This document shows positions 48,106 through 57,661 of a DNA stretch of 64,000 nt, piece by piece. Both the position numbers and the translations under genes were made by a program. Numbering within the stretch: position 1 is the first letter of the stretch; each line of letters opens with the position of its first letter. Origin of the DNA: Fusobacterium necrophorum subsp. necrophorum (GTDB lineage: Bacteria > Fusobacteriota > Fusobacteriia > Fusobacteriales > Fusobacteriaceae); assembly GCF_004006635.1 (NCBI RefSeq), contig NZ_CP034842.1, positions 2,170,001 to 2,234,000 on the forward strand, given 5' to 3'. The notes beneath the pieces are model-generated. The model was not told the DNA's origin, did no database searches, and saw only the letters and a list, made by a program, of their open reading frames with translations.

Positions 48106-48945
48106 TTATCTTATGTTTTTCACTAATTCTATCATAATATCTATTACAGCATCAAAATTTATTTCTCCTGCATAACTAAATCTTTTTTGATAGCTACTCC
48201 ACCTTGTTTTGAGGTCTTTTTCCATTTTTAAGTCGACTAATACATCAAGAATACTATCTATATTAAAACCTGTGCTTCTATGCTTAAATGTATTTTTACA
48301 AGCTTCCTTTAAATGCTCAAAGTCTATTTCCTCTTTCTTCAAATGATATAGAATGTAAATATCATAAAAATCCTTACTTCTGCTGTTAAATGCCCCTCTT
48401 TTATATACTGTCTGAATCTTCTCAGCAAGCATTGTTTCTATATTATATGCACAAATTTCAAAAAACTTATCACTAAAAATACTTTTATATTCATAGGATA
48501 TTTCACTTGGTGTAATTGGATCGCCTGTTGCTATATCGAGTGGAATAATCTGCCTGATATTTTCAAGTCTGCAAAGAACTGTAATTCTAAATCCTCCATA
48601 TTCATCTTCTTTACGGATTTCTTCAATTTTTTGAATCTCATAAGTAATTCCATTATCGTTTCCGCTTTGAAGAATTTTTTCAAATCTTTGCTTGATGTTT
48701 TCTTCAGTAAGTGAAAATCTTCTTATCAAAAAATCAATATCTACTGTGTTTCTCTGCCTTATTCCAATTACATTTGCGAGTAAAAAACCACCTTTAAAAA
48801 TAAAGTTTTCACTCTCGTCACTACTTGCTATTTTCTCTAAAATGCTTTCTAAAAAATAGTGTGTTTGCACAGCATTAAAGCTAAGTCCTGTTTCTTTCGA
48901 CAGTTTTTGACATATCGCTCTTAGCTTATCTTTATTCATAAACAA
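48106..48945 (-). CDS. AbiEii-type nucleotidyltransferase toxin
   Basis: 279 residues with the DNA polymerase beta-like motif KGGFLLANVIGIRQRNTVDIDF (GG ... DxD) of the DUF1814/AbiEii family. AbiEii toxins block growth by modifying RNA and form type IV toxin-antitoxin systems that can stop phage. It overlaps the antitoxin gene by 14 bases. It should stabilise the ICE and may give abortive infection. The start is about residue 3 (ATG) of the frame. Confidence 0.88.
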   Translation of the reverse strand: MFMNKDKLRAICQKLSKETGLSFNAVQTHYFLESILEKIASSDESENFIFKGGFLLANVIGIRQRNTVDIDFLIRRFSLTEENIKQRFEKILQSGNDNGITYEIQKIEEIRKEDEYGGFRITVLCRLENIRQIIPLDIATGDPITPSEISYEYKSIFSDKFFEICAYNIETMLAEKIQTVYKRGAFNSRSKDFYDIYILYHLKKEEIDFEHLKEACKNTFKHRSTGFNIDSILDVLVDLKMEKDLKTRWSSYQKRFSYAGEINFDAVIDIMIELVKNIR

Positions 48946-49525
48946 CCTCCAAAATTTCTTTTACTTTTTCATATATATTCATTTTTTTAGAATACTCATA
49001 TAGTTTATTCAAATCCTTATTTTCATAACGGACATACTTGTTAATCGTTTTAGAAAGCAGTTCTGTTTCTATTTCACTTCTATTTTTAATAAAATCGCAA
49101 ATTATTCTCTCCAAGTCATAAACTTTTACTGTATTCCCAAACATTGTTTGGCATTCTGTCATACCCAAATCATAAATTTCTTTTGTTACATAATGAATTC
49201 TTACACTTCCACTTATACGATGAGTATTGTATCCTTTATATACTGTAACTTCCATTTCATTCGGGATTATGTCTGTAAACCCCTGAAGATAAAGAGCGGA
49301 TACATAAGAAAAAACAGCAACCTTACATCTATTATGAAAAAAATAATACTCGTCATAATCTCCGTTTGAATCTATATAGATTCCTCTATCCGCACGAATC
49401 AGTTCACCTTTTTCCACCATTCGTGTGAGATATATTGTAGGAATGTTAGAGTTTTTAAGTTCCTTACTTGTTATAACTCCACCCGTTTTACTCAATTTTT
49501 TTTTTATCTTTTTTATATAATCCAT
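48932..49525 (-). CDS. AbiEi-type antitoxin/repressor
   Basis: About 197 residues. The N-terminal winged helix (GGVITSKELKNSNIPTIYLT) and the central AbiEi domain (VYDLERIICDFIKNRSEIE) are visible. AbiEi proteins counter the toxin and repress their own promoter by binding inverted repeats. A suitable repeat lies directly upstream (49548-49578). ATG 49525 (MDYIKKIKKKL) follows AGGAGATGGATACT. Confidence 0.88.
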   Translation of the reverse strand: MDYIKKIKKKLSKTGGVITSKELKNSNIPTIYLTRMVEKGELIRADRGIYIDSNGDYDEYYFFHNRCKVAVFSYVSALYLQGFTDIIPNEMEVTVYKGYNTHRISGSVRIHYVTKEIYDLGMTECQTMFGNTVKVYDLERIICDFIKNRSEIETELLSKTINKYVRYENKDLNKLYEYSKKMNIYEKVKEILEVVYE

Positions 49526-49547
49526 AGTATCCATCTCCTGTTGCAAC

Positions 49548-49578
49548 TGTGCTTACATTATACCAAATAGTAAGCACA
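49548..49578 (-). promoter_or_regulatory. Inverted-repeat operator over the abiE promoter
   Basis: TGTGCTTAC at 49548-49556 and GTAAGCACA at 49570-49578 form a 9-bp perfect inverted repeat with a 13-base spacer. The spacer holds ATTATA at 49557-49562, that is TATAAT on the minus strand. This fits a promoter -10 element covered by an AbiEi binding site, so autorepression is likely. Confidence 0.7.
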
Positions 49579-49616
49579 ATTACAACATCAAGATTTACAT
49601 TTCTCTCTTTATAACT

Positions 49617-51233
49617 TTATTCCTCATCTTCTTCCTCATAAGAGTCGATTGCCATATCATCTATATTTTGCTGTTCTTTTTCTTCCAAATCTTCTGCATC
49701 ATCCTCTTTTTCATACTCATCTTCAAATTCGTCATATTCTTCTTCATCTTCCTCATAATCATCTTCCTGCTTTTTCTTGTAGATTTTAAAGTAATATCCT
49801 GCTCCAACTACTGCAAGAACGATGATTCCTAAAAAAATATAAGAACCGTTACCTTTATTTTCTTCCTTTTTCGGCTCTTCTTTTTTTACTTCACTTTCCG
49901 ATACCGTTTCTTCTATTTTTTTGACTTCTTCTTTTGGCTTTTCCTTTTTCTCTACCATATTGAGAAGATCATCTTCAGATACTTCAGTTAAAAGCATTAC
50001 ATTTTCACTTTGCTCATCGTGATTGATGATTAAATGAAATGTCTTGCCGGATTTTGTCTGGAAAGTAATAAATTGTCTTGCATCTGCTGAATATTTGTCT
50101 GTTTCCTTTTTGTCTTTATCATCATTATGATGAATCGGATAATCTTGATTTGCATTATCCTTATTTTCCACGACACTTGCCCTTGCCTTTGACGGAGCTG
50201 AAGCCACACCCTTATTGGTATTTACATTGCTACTTGCACCGTCCATTGATGAATCCTGACTACTGTTATTAGCAGGAGCTTTCGGTGTCAGCTTATTGGG
50301 ATAGCGAACTTCCTTTTCTTTCTCCTTTACTTCTGTTTTGCTTGTATCTTTTGTAGTATTGCCGGAGCTTACTGCATCAGATGAACCTTTACCGGAACTC
50401 TGTGGTGTTTGAGAAGAAATACCTGAGCTTGTCTTAATCCCTGAAATAGGACTAATCGGTGTAACTGACTGTGATGTTACAGGAGCTTTGTTTGTTTCAG
50501 TTGCCTTTTTCTCAAGCTCTTTCACCTTTTCCGTCAGCTTATCTATTTCCTTTTTCATATCTTCTGATAAGTCTTTATTTCCCTTATCTTTCTTCATTTT
50601 TTCTTTCAGACTTTCAATCTCAGCTTCAAGGTCTTTGATTTTTTCTTTCTGTTTATCGCTTAGTTTGTCTTTATCCCTGATTTCACCATTTAACTTATCA
50701 AGTTTATCCTGAAGCTCTTTGGCCTCTTTTTCCATTTTGAAAATATCGTCCTTAGAAAGCTCTGTCTGTGTTCCCTTATCTTCTGTTTTTTTATCTTCCG
50801 TCTGAGTGCTTTCGTCCTGTTTTGGCTTTTCCTCTTCTGTCTGAGTCTCTTTATCCTTAACTGTAATTTTTTCTACTTTACGGATAATCTCATCTGTACC
50901 GTCTCCCTTTACTTTATAGAACAAAAATTCGTCAATAAATTTCATATTATCCTCTAACATTGGTAAGTCTCCACTGTCAAGAACTTGCCCGGTTTCTGCT
51001 TCAATTATTTCTTCCTTATATACACTCTCATCCTTAAATATATATTTTATCTTAACTTCCACTTTAGTTTGAGTTAGAACTTCTGTGGGACTGATCAGTG
51101 TCGGTATTAAAATTCCTTGTGCAAAAACAATCTGGTGATTGAAAAGCATTGTTCCAAGTAGAGCTATTAGTAAAAAGATTACTCCGGACAATGTTATCGC
51201 CATTTTTTTATTCTTCTTCCATTTGATTTTCAT
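49617..51233 (-). CDS. ICE-encoded surface protein, DUF4366-like, with acidic C-terminal tail
   Basis: 538 residues. A signal peptide (MAITLSGVIFLLIALLGTML) is followed by a coiled-coil region with Lys/Glu-rich repeats (residues ~130-240). A Ser/Thr/Pro-rich linker follows (~240-350), then a short folded stretch FITFQTKSGKTFHLIINHDE, a membrane helix SYIFLGIIVLAVVGAGYYF, and a cytoplasmic tail of almost only Asp/Glu/Lys/Tyr. The layout matches DUF4366/CD1107-type proteins of Tn1549-like ICEs. It probably contributes to mating-pair contact or surface anchoring. It lies directly before the C40 peptidase module. Confidence 0.8.
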   Translation of the reverse strand: MKIKWKKNKKMAITLSGVIFLLIALLGTMLFNHQIVFAQGILIPTLISPTEVLTQTKVEVKIKYIFKDESVYKEEIIEAETGQVLDSGDLPMLEDNMKFIDEFLFYKVKGDGTDEIIRKVEKITVKDKETQTEEEKPKQDESTQTEDKKTEDKGTQTELSKDDIFKMEKEAKELQDKLDKLNGEIRDKDKLSDKQKEKIKDLEAEIESLKEKMKKDKGNKDLSEDMKKEIDKLTEKVKELEKKATETNKAPVTSQSVTPISPISGIKTSSGISSQTPQSSGKGSSDAVSSGNTTKDTSKTEVKEKEKEVRYPNKLTPKAPANNSSQDSSMDGASSNVNTNKGVASAPSKARASVVENKDNANQDYPIHHNDDKDKKETDKYSADARQFITFQTKSGKTFHLIINHDEQSENVMLLTEVSEDDLLNMVEKKEKPKEEVKKIEETVSESEVKKEEPKKEENKGNGSYIFLGIIVLAVVGAGYYFKIYKKKQEDDYEEDEEEYDEFEDEYEKEDDAEDLEEKEQQNIDDMAIDSYEEEDEE

Positions 51234-51498
51234 GATTTCCCTCCATATTATTATAATTTTTTGTATATGTCATTTCCTGTAACTTCCTTTTTTCTTCTTT
51301 TTCCTCTTTTTTATAATTTCTCATCATTTCTAAAAACTCATCTATGGAAATATCAATACTTCGGTATTCTTTTAAAACCTCAATATTTTCCATTTCCACC
51401 TGTTCTTCTTTTAACATCTCCTGTTTTAACTTTAATTCTTCTATTTTTCCCTGAATATCTTTTTGTTTCTCTATATTTTTCCTGTATTTTTTATTCAA
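51208..51498 (-). CDS. DUF4315-like small coiled-coil protein
   Basis: About 96 residues starting at TTG 51498 (NKKYRKNIEKQKDIQGKIEE) behind AGGAGGT; the longer frame from 51549 is less likely because it overlaps the C40 peptidase. All helix, Lys/Glu-rich, with IDEFLEMMRNYKKEEKEEKR typical of DUF4315 proteins in ICE transfer operons. Overlaps both neighbours by a few bases, so it is translationally coupled. Role in the transfer machine unknown. Confidence 0.65.
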   Translation of the reverse strand: MNKKYRKNIEKQKDIQGKIEELKLKQEMLKEEQVEMENIEVLKEYRSIDISIDEFLEMMRNYKKEEKEEKRKLQEMTYTKNYNNMEGNHENQMEEE

Positions 51499-51509
51499 AT
51501 TTCCACCTC

Positions 51510-53807
51510 CTATTTTGGTCTGCCAAAGCCGTAAAAATGCCCTTTCCAATAAGGTGTATCTATCCTTGCATACTGAATCGGATCTCCGGCATGAATCATA
51601 TAACCTCCTCCGACATAGATACCGACATGACTTATTGGCGAGCCTGAATTATATGTTCCTTTAAAAAAGATAATATCTCCCGCCTTTGCTTCGCTTGGTG
51701 AAACGGGATTACAGTAATCTTTATATATGCCCCATGCTGTCGTTCTTGGCATATTCTTTATTCCCGAATGGGTATAGGTCCAGCAGACAAAAGAAGAACA
51801 GTCAAAGTTATTCGGTCCATTTGCCCCGAAAACATATCTTTTTCCAATATGTTTTTCCGCCTCATGAACAATTCTCTTTACACTTTCCTCATTAAATTCA
51901 AGTCCCGGATTGGAAAAATCAGGATTGTTTATAATCTCGGAAAAATCATCGCTACCACTTCCAAAAATCAGCTCCATATTTCCTTTACTTGCAAGTAAAA
52001 TTTCATAATGGGATAAATTATCAGGATAAGACTGAAATACCTCTCTGATAATAGAGTCCATCTCTCTTTTTTCTAAGGTTACAATGAGTTTCTTATACTC
52101 ATACGGCTCTTCATGACTTTCAGTATGTTCATTGCCGTCAGCATCCGTATAACTGGATGTAACGGTTTTATATCTGATTTCGATCTCTTCCTTATAGGTT
52201 AAGGTATACATGTTTTGAAACAGACTTTGAAGTTCACTTTCTACCTCAGACACATTCTCTACAACACCATATCGTGATGTGATATAAGACAAGAGCTCAT
52301 GGACATTATGACCGATTTTTTCTTTGCCTTTTACAATATATTCATCATAACCCGGATGATTTTCCTCCACACTGTCCATTTCTTCTTGCAAAGCCTGTTC
52401 TAAAGATGAAAACTCCTGATTGACCTCTTTTAGAGTGTCTTCTGATGATAAGTAGGTGGTTGAAACAGTATTACTTACCATCCCCGTTCCCATATTCATC
52501 ATCATACTTCCTGCCTGAAAGAGCATAAAAAATATTCCTACCGCTAAAAGTAATAGGAATACTGCTTTTTTGCCTCTTGATTTTACAAATTCGCCAAATC
52601 GTTTACTTCCTTCTGTAAAGGATTTTTTTATTCTGTTTTTTACATTGTATTTATACTTCTTTTGAATCTGCTTTTTATATTGCCTTCTCTTAAAAAACTG
52701 TCTGAGCCTTGAGGTATTTTGGTAATCCACGCTTTTTTTCATCTCTTCCATATTCTTTTGAAAAAAGAGTTTCTTCTCCTGTTTATCAATGCTTTTACCT
52801 AATTTTGTTATCTTTTTTTGCCTTTTTAAATTTTTCTTTTTTCCATGATAATATATTTTCCTTGAAATATTTTCGACTTGATCGCTAACCTTATATGCAG
52901 CATCAACTCCGGCATTATCCTCTTTTCCACTTTCCAAATACCTCTTTGCCATGCCCGTTGCTATTACTGCACTTTTAGCACTTTGACTTTTCCCGTCAAT
53001 TCCCTTATTTTTCAGTTTCTGCTCTTGTCTTTGCTTTTTCTGCTGTAACTTAGATATTTTCTTTTCCTTATTTTCAAATTTTCCTTTTCTTTTTTGTGAT
53101 GAATTTTTATCGGTAGTTTTTCTTTTATTATTTACGTCCTCAAATAAATTATTTTTCGTATCCTTATTCCTTGTGAACTCCTTATCATCAAAGTTGCTCC
53201 TGGTATATTTATTCTGTTTTTCTACTTTTGAACTTTCATTGAAAAATCTTTCTTTGGCATACTGTTTATATTTCTTATTCTTGGATTTTGGATTTCTTAC
53301 ATATTCATCATGATTTTTTTCCTTACCATTTTGCCAGTTATCATACTTTTCATCATCTTCAAGAGTTCGATAGGATGCTTTGCTATCCCTAAAATCCACA
53401 TCATACCTGTCTATTACTCCATCGTTATCCATATCTTTCGATAATGGATCATAAACTTCCTTTTCTTCCTTTTGAAATTTATTAATCTGCTTTTGCATCT
53501 TTTTTCTACGGTTTTCGGCTTGAAAGGAAGACCCATTTTGATTTATATTTCCCGTATCCGACAGGCTATAAGAAGATGTATTTTTATCTGAGTTATTGTT
53601 CCTATATCCTCTATACGAATTATTTGATTGCTTCTTTTCAGATAAAGGCAGTTTCTCAGCTGACATTTCCTCTTTCAGTAAGGTTTCATTCTGATTTTTA
53701 AAATATTCTGTTTCAGATTTATCTTGAGTTTGAGGTTGTAAGGACTGTATTTCTTGATGTAACGATTTTTCTCTATTCTTCTTGTACCTCTTGTTTTTGT
53801 TCTTCAT
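51510..53807 (-). CDS. NlpC/P60 (C40) peptidoglycan hydrolase of the transfer apparatus (CD1108-like)
   Basis: 765 residues. The N-terminal 400 residues are cytoplasmic, basic and low-complexity, with an Asp-rich Ca-binding-like motif (DMDNDGVIDRYDVDFRDSK) near residue 125. A single membrane helix (AVFLLLLAVGIFFMLFQAG) lies around residue 420. The extracytoplasmic C-terminal NlpC/P60 domain has the catalytic Cys in NNFDCSSFVCW and His in ISHVGIYV. It should cut peptidoglycan to open a path for the mating channel. The start overlaps the methylase stop. Confidence 0.85.
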   Translation of the reverse strand: MKNKNKRYKKNREKSLHQEIQSLQPQTQDKSETEYFKNQNETLLKEEMSAEKLPLSEKKQSNNSYRGYRNNNSDKNTSSYSLSDTGNINQNGSSFQAENRRKKMQKQINKFQKEEKEVYDPLSKDMDNDGVIDRYDVDFRDSKASYRTLEDDEKYDNWQNGKEKNHDEYVRNPKSKNKKYKQYAKERFFNESSKVEKQNKYTRSNFDDKEFTRNKDTKNNLFEDVNNKRKTTDKNSSQKRKGKFENKEKKISKLQQKKQRQEQKLKNKGIDGKSQSAKSAVIATGMAKRYLESGKEDNAGVDAAYKVSDQVENISRKIYYHGKKKNLKRQKKITKLGKSIDKQEKKLFFQKNMEEMKKSVDYQNTSRLRQFFKRRQYKKQIQKKYKYNVKNRIKKSFTEGSKRFGEFVKSRGKKAVFLLLLAVGIFFMLFQAGSMMMNMGTGMVSNTVSTTYLSSEDTLKEVNQEFSSLEQALQEEMDSVEENHPGYDEYIVKGKEKIGHNVHELLSYITSRYGVVENVSEVESELQSLFQNMYTLTYKEEIEIRYKTVTSSYTDADGNEHTESHEEPYEYKKLIVTLEKREMDSIIREVFQSYPDNLSHYEILLASKGNMELIFGSGSDDFSEIINNPDFSNPGLEFNEESVKRIVHEAEKHIGKRYVFGANGPNNFDCSSFVCWTYTHSGIKNMPRTTAWGIYKDYCNPVSPSEAKAGDIIFFKGTYNSGSPISHVGIYVGGGYMIHAGDPIQYARIDTPYWKGHFYGFGRPK

Positions 53808-54798
53808 TAAATTTTTTCACCTCCTCACTGATTCTTTTCTTTGCAAGATTTACATAGTCTTCATTCAGCTCAATTCCGATATATTTTCTATCTTGCATAA
53901 GTGCTACAAATCCGACAGTCCCACTTCCAATAAAAGGATCAAGGATTATTCCTCCTTTCGGTGAGCCTGCAATCATACAGATTTCAGCCAACTTAGGAGG
54001 AAAAGCAGCATAATGCTCCCCTCTAAAAGATACGGTATTGATGGTCCAAATATCTCGTTTATTGCGAAACTGCGGAATATTATCTCCTTTATACTCTCCA
54101 TATTTTCTTGCCTTATTTATCTTCTGCACGCCTATCCCTGCATCTTCATTTAAATATTTGTTATATGCACTTCTTCCTCTCATATATCTTTTCTTGCTGA
54201 CTTCTTTTATCGGCTCTGCCATAGCATCAAAATCATAATAATATCTTGGTGATTTGGAAAGCAAAAACACATGTTCATAAGAACGGGTAGGTCTATCCCT
54301 GCAAGCCTCCGGCATGGCATTTTCCTTATGCCAGATAATATCGGAACGAAGATACCATCCATCTTCTCTTAAAAGTAACGCTAATCTCCAAGGTATTCCC
54401 ATTAAATCCTTTGCCTTGTATCCTAACACCTTTTGTGTAATCGAGGGATTTTGTCCATTTCTTCCCTTTGGATATTTAGGATCCATATACTGTCCCTTTC
54501 CACCTCCCGAACCGGCATAAGAATCTCCAATCACAATAAAGCAAGTACCGTCTTTTTTAAGAACTCTCCTTACTTGTCTAAAAACTTGTACCAACCTGTC
54601 AAGATACTCTTCTACTGTCTTTTCTCTTCCTATTTGACCATCGCTTTTATAATCCCTAAGTCCGTAATACGGAGGAGAAGTAATACAACAGCTTATGCTT
54701 TCATCCGGAAAATTCTTTAGCATTTCAAGTGCATCTCCACAAAGAATCGTATTGATATAGCTATCTAAAAAACTTGTATCTTCTCTTTTATTTCGCAT
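53773..54798 (-). CDS. Site-specific DNA methyltransferase (beta-class)
   Basis: 341 residues. Motif IV (TSPPYYGLRDYKSDGQIG) comes before motif I (DPFIGSGTVGFVALMQDRK), the circular order of beta-class N4-cytosine or N6-adenine methylases. No restriction gene is next to it, so it is an orphan enzyme probably protecting ICE DNA against host restriction. Its recognition sequence is unknown. Confidence 0.88.
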   Translation of the reverse strand: MRNKREDTSFLDSYINTILCGDALEMLKNFPDESISCCITSPPYYGLRDYKSDGQIGREKTVEEYLDRLVQVFRQVRRVLKKDGTCFIVIGDSYAGSGGGKGQYMDPKYPKGRNGQNPSITQKVLGYKAKDLMGIPWRLALLLREDGWYLRSDIIWHKENAMPEACRDRPTRSYEHVFLLSKSPRYYYDFDAMAEPIKEVSKKRYMRGRSAYNKYLNEDAGIGVQKINKARKYGEYKGDNIPQFRNKRDIWTINTVSFRGEHYAAFPPKLAEICMIAGSPKGGIILDPFIGSGTVGFVALMQDRKYIGIELNEDYVNLAKKRISEEVKKFNEEQKQEVQEE

Positions 54799-54810
54799 AT
54801 CGCTTACCCC

Positions 54811-57288
54811 CTATTTCCCATTTCTTCCTGTTTCACTTGGTTTAGTGGTAATCAATGAATACAGTTTCGTATTCTTAGGAAACTGATCTATAAAAGGAAC
54901 AATCGTATTTCCGTAAAAGAGTAGTCCCTCTCCTTCCCCCGAATTGGTTACATAGGAAAGTTGATGTTTGGATATATTAAGTTTTTTAGCTAAAATATCT
55001 CGATCCGTTCCCGCTTGGTTAAGCATTAAAATGAAGTCGGTATTATCAAAGATATTTTCAATTTCAGGACTTGCAAGAAGGTCCTTGATGTTTTGAGTAA
55101 GTCCCGTGGGCATACCGCCCCATTTTCTGAAACGCTTCCAAATTTCAATGGAATAATTGGCGGTCTGCGGTTCTTTTAAGAGCAAATGAAATTCATCTAC
55201 AAAATATCTGGTTGTTTTTTTACTTGCCCTATTAATGGTTACTCTATTCCAAACCTGATCCTGTATAATTAACATTCCAATTTTTTTAAGCTGTTTTCCA
55301 AGTTCTTTGATGTCATAGCAAACCACTCGATTATTTGTATCTACACTCGTTCTATGGTTAAAGACATTCAAACTTCCCTTTACGTAGATTTCCATCTCTA
55401 CTGCAAGTTTCTTTCCTACTGTTTCTTCCTGTTTTTGAAGTAGGTTATATAGATCCTCTAAAACCGGCATATTTTCCGGCACAGGATTTTCAAAGTAGGC
55501 TTTATATAAAATGGGTAAGCAACGGTCGATTACGGATATTTCTTCTGCACTTAATTTTTTCTCTCCCACCACCAGTTCAAATAGGGACAAAATAAAGTCG
55601 GATTTTAAGGATAAAGGATTATCTTCATCGGCATAGTCGATATTGATATCAAGGGGATTTACATAGTCTTTAGAAATCGGAGAAATTCTTATAACTTGTC
55701 CTTTGAGTGCCTCTACCAGTGGTGCATACTCAGCTTCCGGATCTGCTATGATAATGTCATCATCGGTAATTAAAAACGCATTGGTAATCTCTCTTTTGGC
55801 TGCAAAGGACTTTCCAGAACCCGGTGTTCCTAAGATTAGACCATTTGGGTTCTTTAATTTCTTCCTGTCCGCCATAATAATATTTCTGCTTAGTGCATTT
55901 AGTCCGTAATATAGGCTTTCTCCCTTGATAAAAAGTTCTTCTGTTGTAAATGGTATAAAGATAGCAGCCGCACTTGTGGTAAGTCCCCTTTCTATTTCCA
56001 CTTCATTTATCCCAAGAGGCAAACTTGCAACAAGTCCCTGTTCTTGCCTGTAATTTAGGTTTTTCAAACTGCAATTATGTCTGTTGGCGATGGACTTTAA
56101 GGTAAATACCGTATTATCAAGTTTCCCCTTACTTTTATTGGTGTTCATAAATAAAATGGTGATAAGAAACATCTTTTCATCATGATTTTGTAGTTCTGAT
56201 AGCAGATTCTTTGCTTCTGCCCCATAAGTTACAAGGTCGCTCGGTAAGATGTCGATATCATAACCTGCACGTATGGCTTTCTTATTTTCCTCAAGCTTCA
56301 TCTTGTCTAAATCCGTTATTTTTCTTTTTACATTTTTTATCGCTTCCATCTGGTCAATTGCTTTGATATGAAAGGTAACTACCATATTTTCTTCCAATGC
56401 CAAAAACTCGGATAACATCTCATCTTTGATATCCGATGCTAAAAGCTGTAAAAAGTTTACTTCCGCAAAGACTTCTCCTGTCTTAAAATAAGTCGGCTTA
56501 GAAAAGTTAAAAGACGGAGGTACAATATATTCCTTAGTCGTCAGTCCACTGTATTTCAAATCCTCAAAAGAAAAAACAAGTTTATCATTTGGATTTAAAA
56601 TGTCGTGAATAACCTTTAAACGCTCCTCACCATCAAGCACATAGGCTTTCACTCCCATCTGCTTAAAATTGTTTAACACATCCATTTCCATTCGCTCTAA
56701 CCTGCTTTTTGCTTGCTTTAAGTCCTCCGCTTCTATGGTAAAGGTAAGATACATACTCTTGGATAGTCCGTTATTCCCCTTGCTGCTTTGATTTAAAAGC
56801 ATCTGTCTGTATTCATTTCTAATTTCGTTAAAATCATCTATATTTTCTTTAATATCAATCAGTTTATTGATTTCTTCATTTTCACCGATACTGTTGATAT
56901 AGCTAAACTCCACTTCTACAGATGAGTCAAAGAAATTTAGAAAAGAAGAAAATTCCGAGAAGATACTTTCTTGATCCGCTTCTTCCATTAAGCGATAGTT
57001 GATGTCCAAAAATCGAATGGTTTTATTAAATTTATTCTTTTCAATTTGACAAATCCCGTCTTTTAACATTCGCTTATAGGGAATGGTATCTTGTACAGTT
57101 TCCTTTTTCTCCTCTTTCATAAAAAAAGGAAACCACCCATTTTTCTTAGATGATTTCCCATTTGTTTTAAACTTTGTTTTTTTATTCCCTGATTTTTTAA
57201 GTTCCGATAACTCTTTTTTATTTTTCCTAAGCTCCATCTCTTCTTTTTTAATTCGCTGTTGCTGTTTTTTTCTTTTGTCTTTGTTCAA
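54811..57288 (-). CDS. VirB4-type conjugative ATPase
   Basis: 825 residues. The N-terminal ~200 residues are Lys-rich; the C-terminal half is a VirB4/TraE-like ATPase with Walker A LGTPGSGKSFAAKRE (about residue 480), ADPEAEYAPLVEAL, and Walker B YFVDEFHLLLKE. It powers the type IV channel and localises to the inner side of the membrane. It overlaps the end of the PrgI gene, as usual for this module. Confidence 0.92.
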   Translation of the reverse strand: MNKDKRKKQQQRIKKEEMELRKNKKELSELKKSGNKKTKFKTNGKSSKKNGWFPFFMKEEKKETVQDTIPYKRMLKDGICQIEKNKFNKTIRFLDINYRLMEEADQESIFSEFSSFLNFFDSSVEVEFSYINSIGENEEINKLIDIKENIDDFNEIRNEYRQMLLNQSSKGNNGLSKSMYLTFTIEAEDLKQAKSRLERMEMDVLNNFKQMGVKAYVLDGEERLKVIHDILNPNDKLVFSFEDLKYSGLTTKEYIVPPSFNFSKPTYFKTGEVFAEVNFLQLLASDIKDEMLSEFLALEENMVVTFHIKAIDQMEAIKNVKRKITDLDKMKLEENKKAIRAGYDIDILPSDLVTYGAEAKNLLSELQNHDEKMFLITILFMNTNKSKGKLDNTVFTLKSIANRHNCSLKNLNYRQEQGLVASLPLGINEVEIERGLTTSAAAIFIPFTTEELFIKGESLYYGLNALSRNIIMADRKKLKNPNGLILGTPGSGKSFAAKREITNAFLITDDDIIIADPEAEYAPLVEALKGQVIRISPISKDYVNPLDINIDYADEDNPLSLKSDFILSLFELVVGEKKLSAEEISVIDRCLPILYKAYFENPVPENMPVLEDLYNLLQKQEETVGKKLAVEMEIYVKGSLNVFNHRTSVDTNNRVVCYDIKELGKQLKKIGMLIIQDQVWNRVTINRASKKTTRYFVDEFHLLLKEPQTANYSIEIWKRFRKWGGMPTGLTQNIKDLLASPEIENIFDNTDFILMLNQAGTDRDILAKKLNISKHQLSYVTNSGEGEGLLFYGNTIVPFIDQFPKNTKLYSLITTKPSETGRNGK

Positions 57289-57658
57289 CTTTTTTCCTCC
57301 TTCCGTTTGCCTTATTTTTACTTCCTATATCCTGCCTTTTTGTTCTCTCTGTATGATAAATGCTCCTCGCTTTATATAGCCTGATCTTTTTACTTTTATG
57401 AAACTTCAAGATATATGCTAAATGCTTTTCAAAGGGTAAATTGTCCTTTTCATAAAGCGTTGCAAAAAGAACAGGTAGAACTACTATACTCATTATAATC
57501 ATGGAAATATCCGTACTCAGATAGTTTTTACAAAGCATATATACAGGAAAACCGATCAGCCCCGCTATGCTAAATCCAATCAGCTGCCTTTTTGTCATAT
57601 TAAGTGCCACTTTAGTTTTTACTTTCGTCAAATCCTTCGGTATTTTTACATATGCCAT
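57248..57658 (-). CDS. PrgI family protein (VirB3-like)
   Basis: 136 residues with two closely spaced membrane helices (IGFSIAGLIGFPVYMLCK and IMSIVVLPVLFATLY) and a basic C-terminus. The N-terminus VKIPKDLTKVKTKVALNMTK matches PrgI proteins, which correspond to VirB3 and precede VirB4 in Firmicutes conjugation modules. ATG 57658. Confidence 0.85.
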   Translation of the reverse strand: MAYVKIPKDLTKVKTKVALNMTKRQLIGFSIAGLIGFPVYMLCKNYLSTDISMIIMSIVVLPVLFATLYEKDNLPFEKHLAYILKFHKSKKIRLYKARSIYHTERTKRQDIGSKNKANGRRKKVEQRQKKKTATAN

Positions 57659-57661
57659 AGC

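Noticed and set aside
49617-51233. LPXTG-type sortase anchor in the surface protein
   Set aside because: No LPXTG motif is visible; the protein ends with a membrane helix followed by a long acidic tail, so it is a membrane-anchored protein instead.
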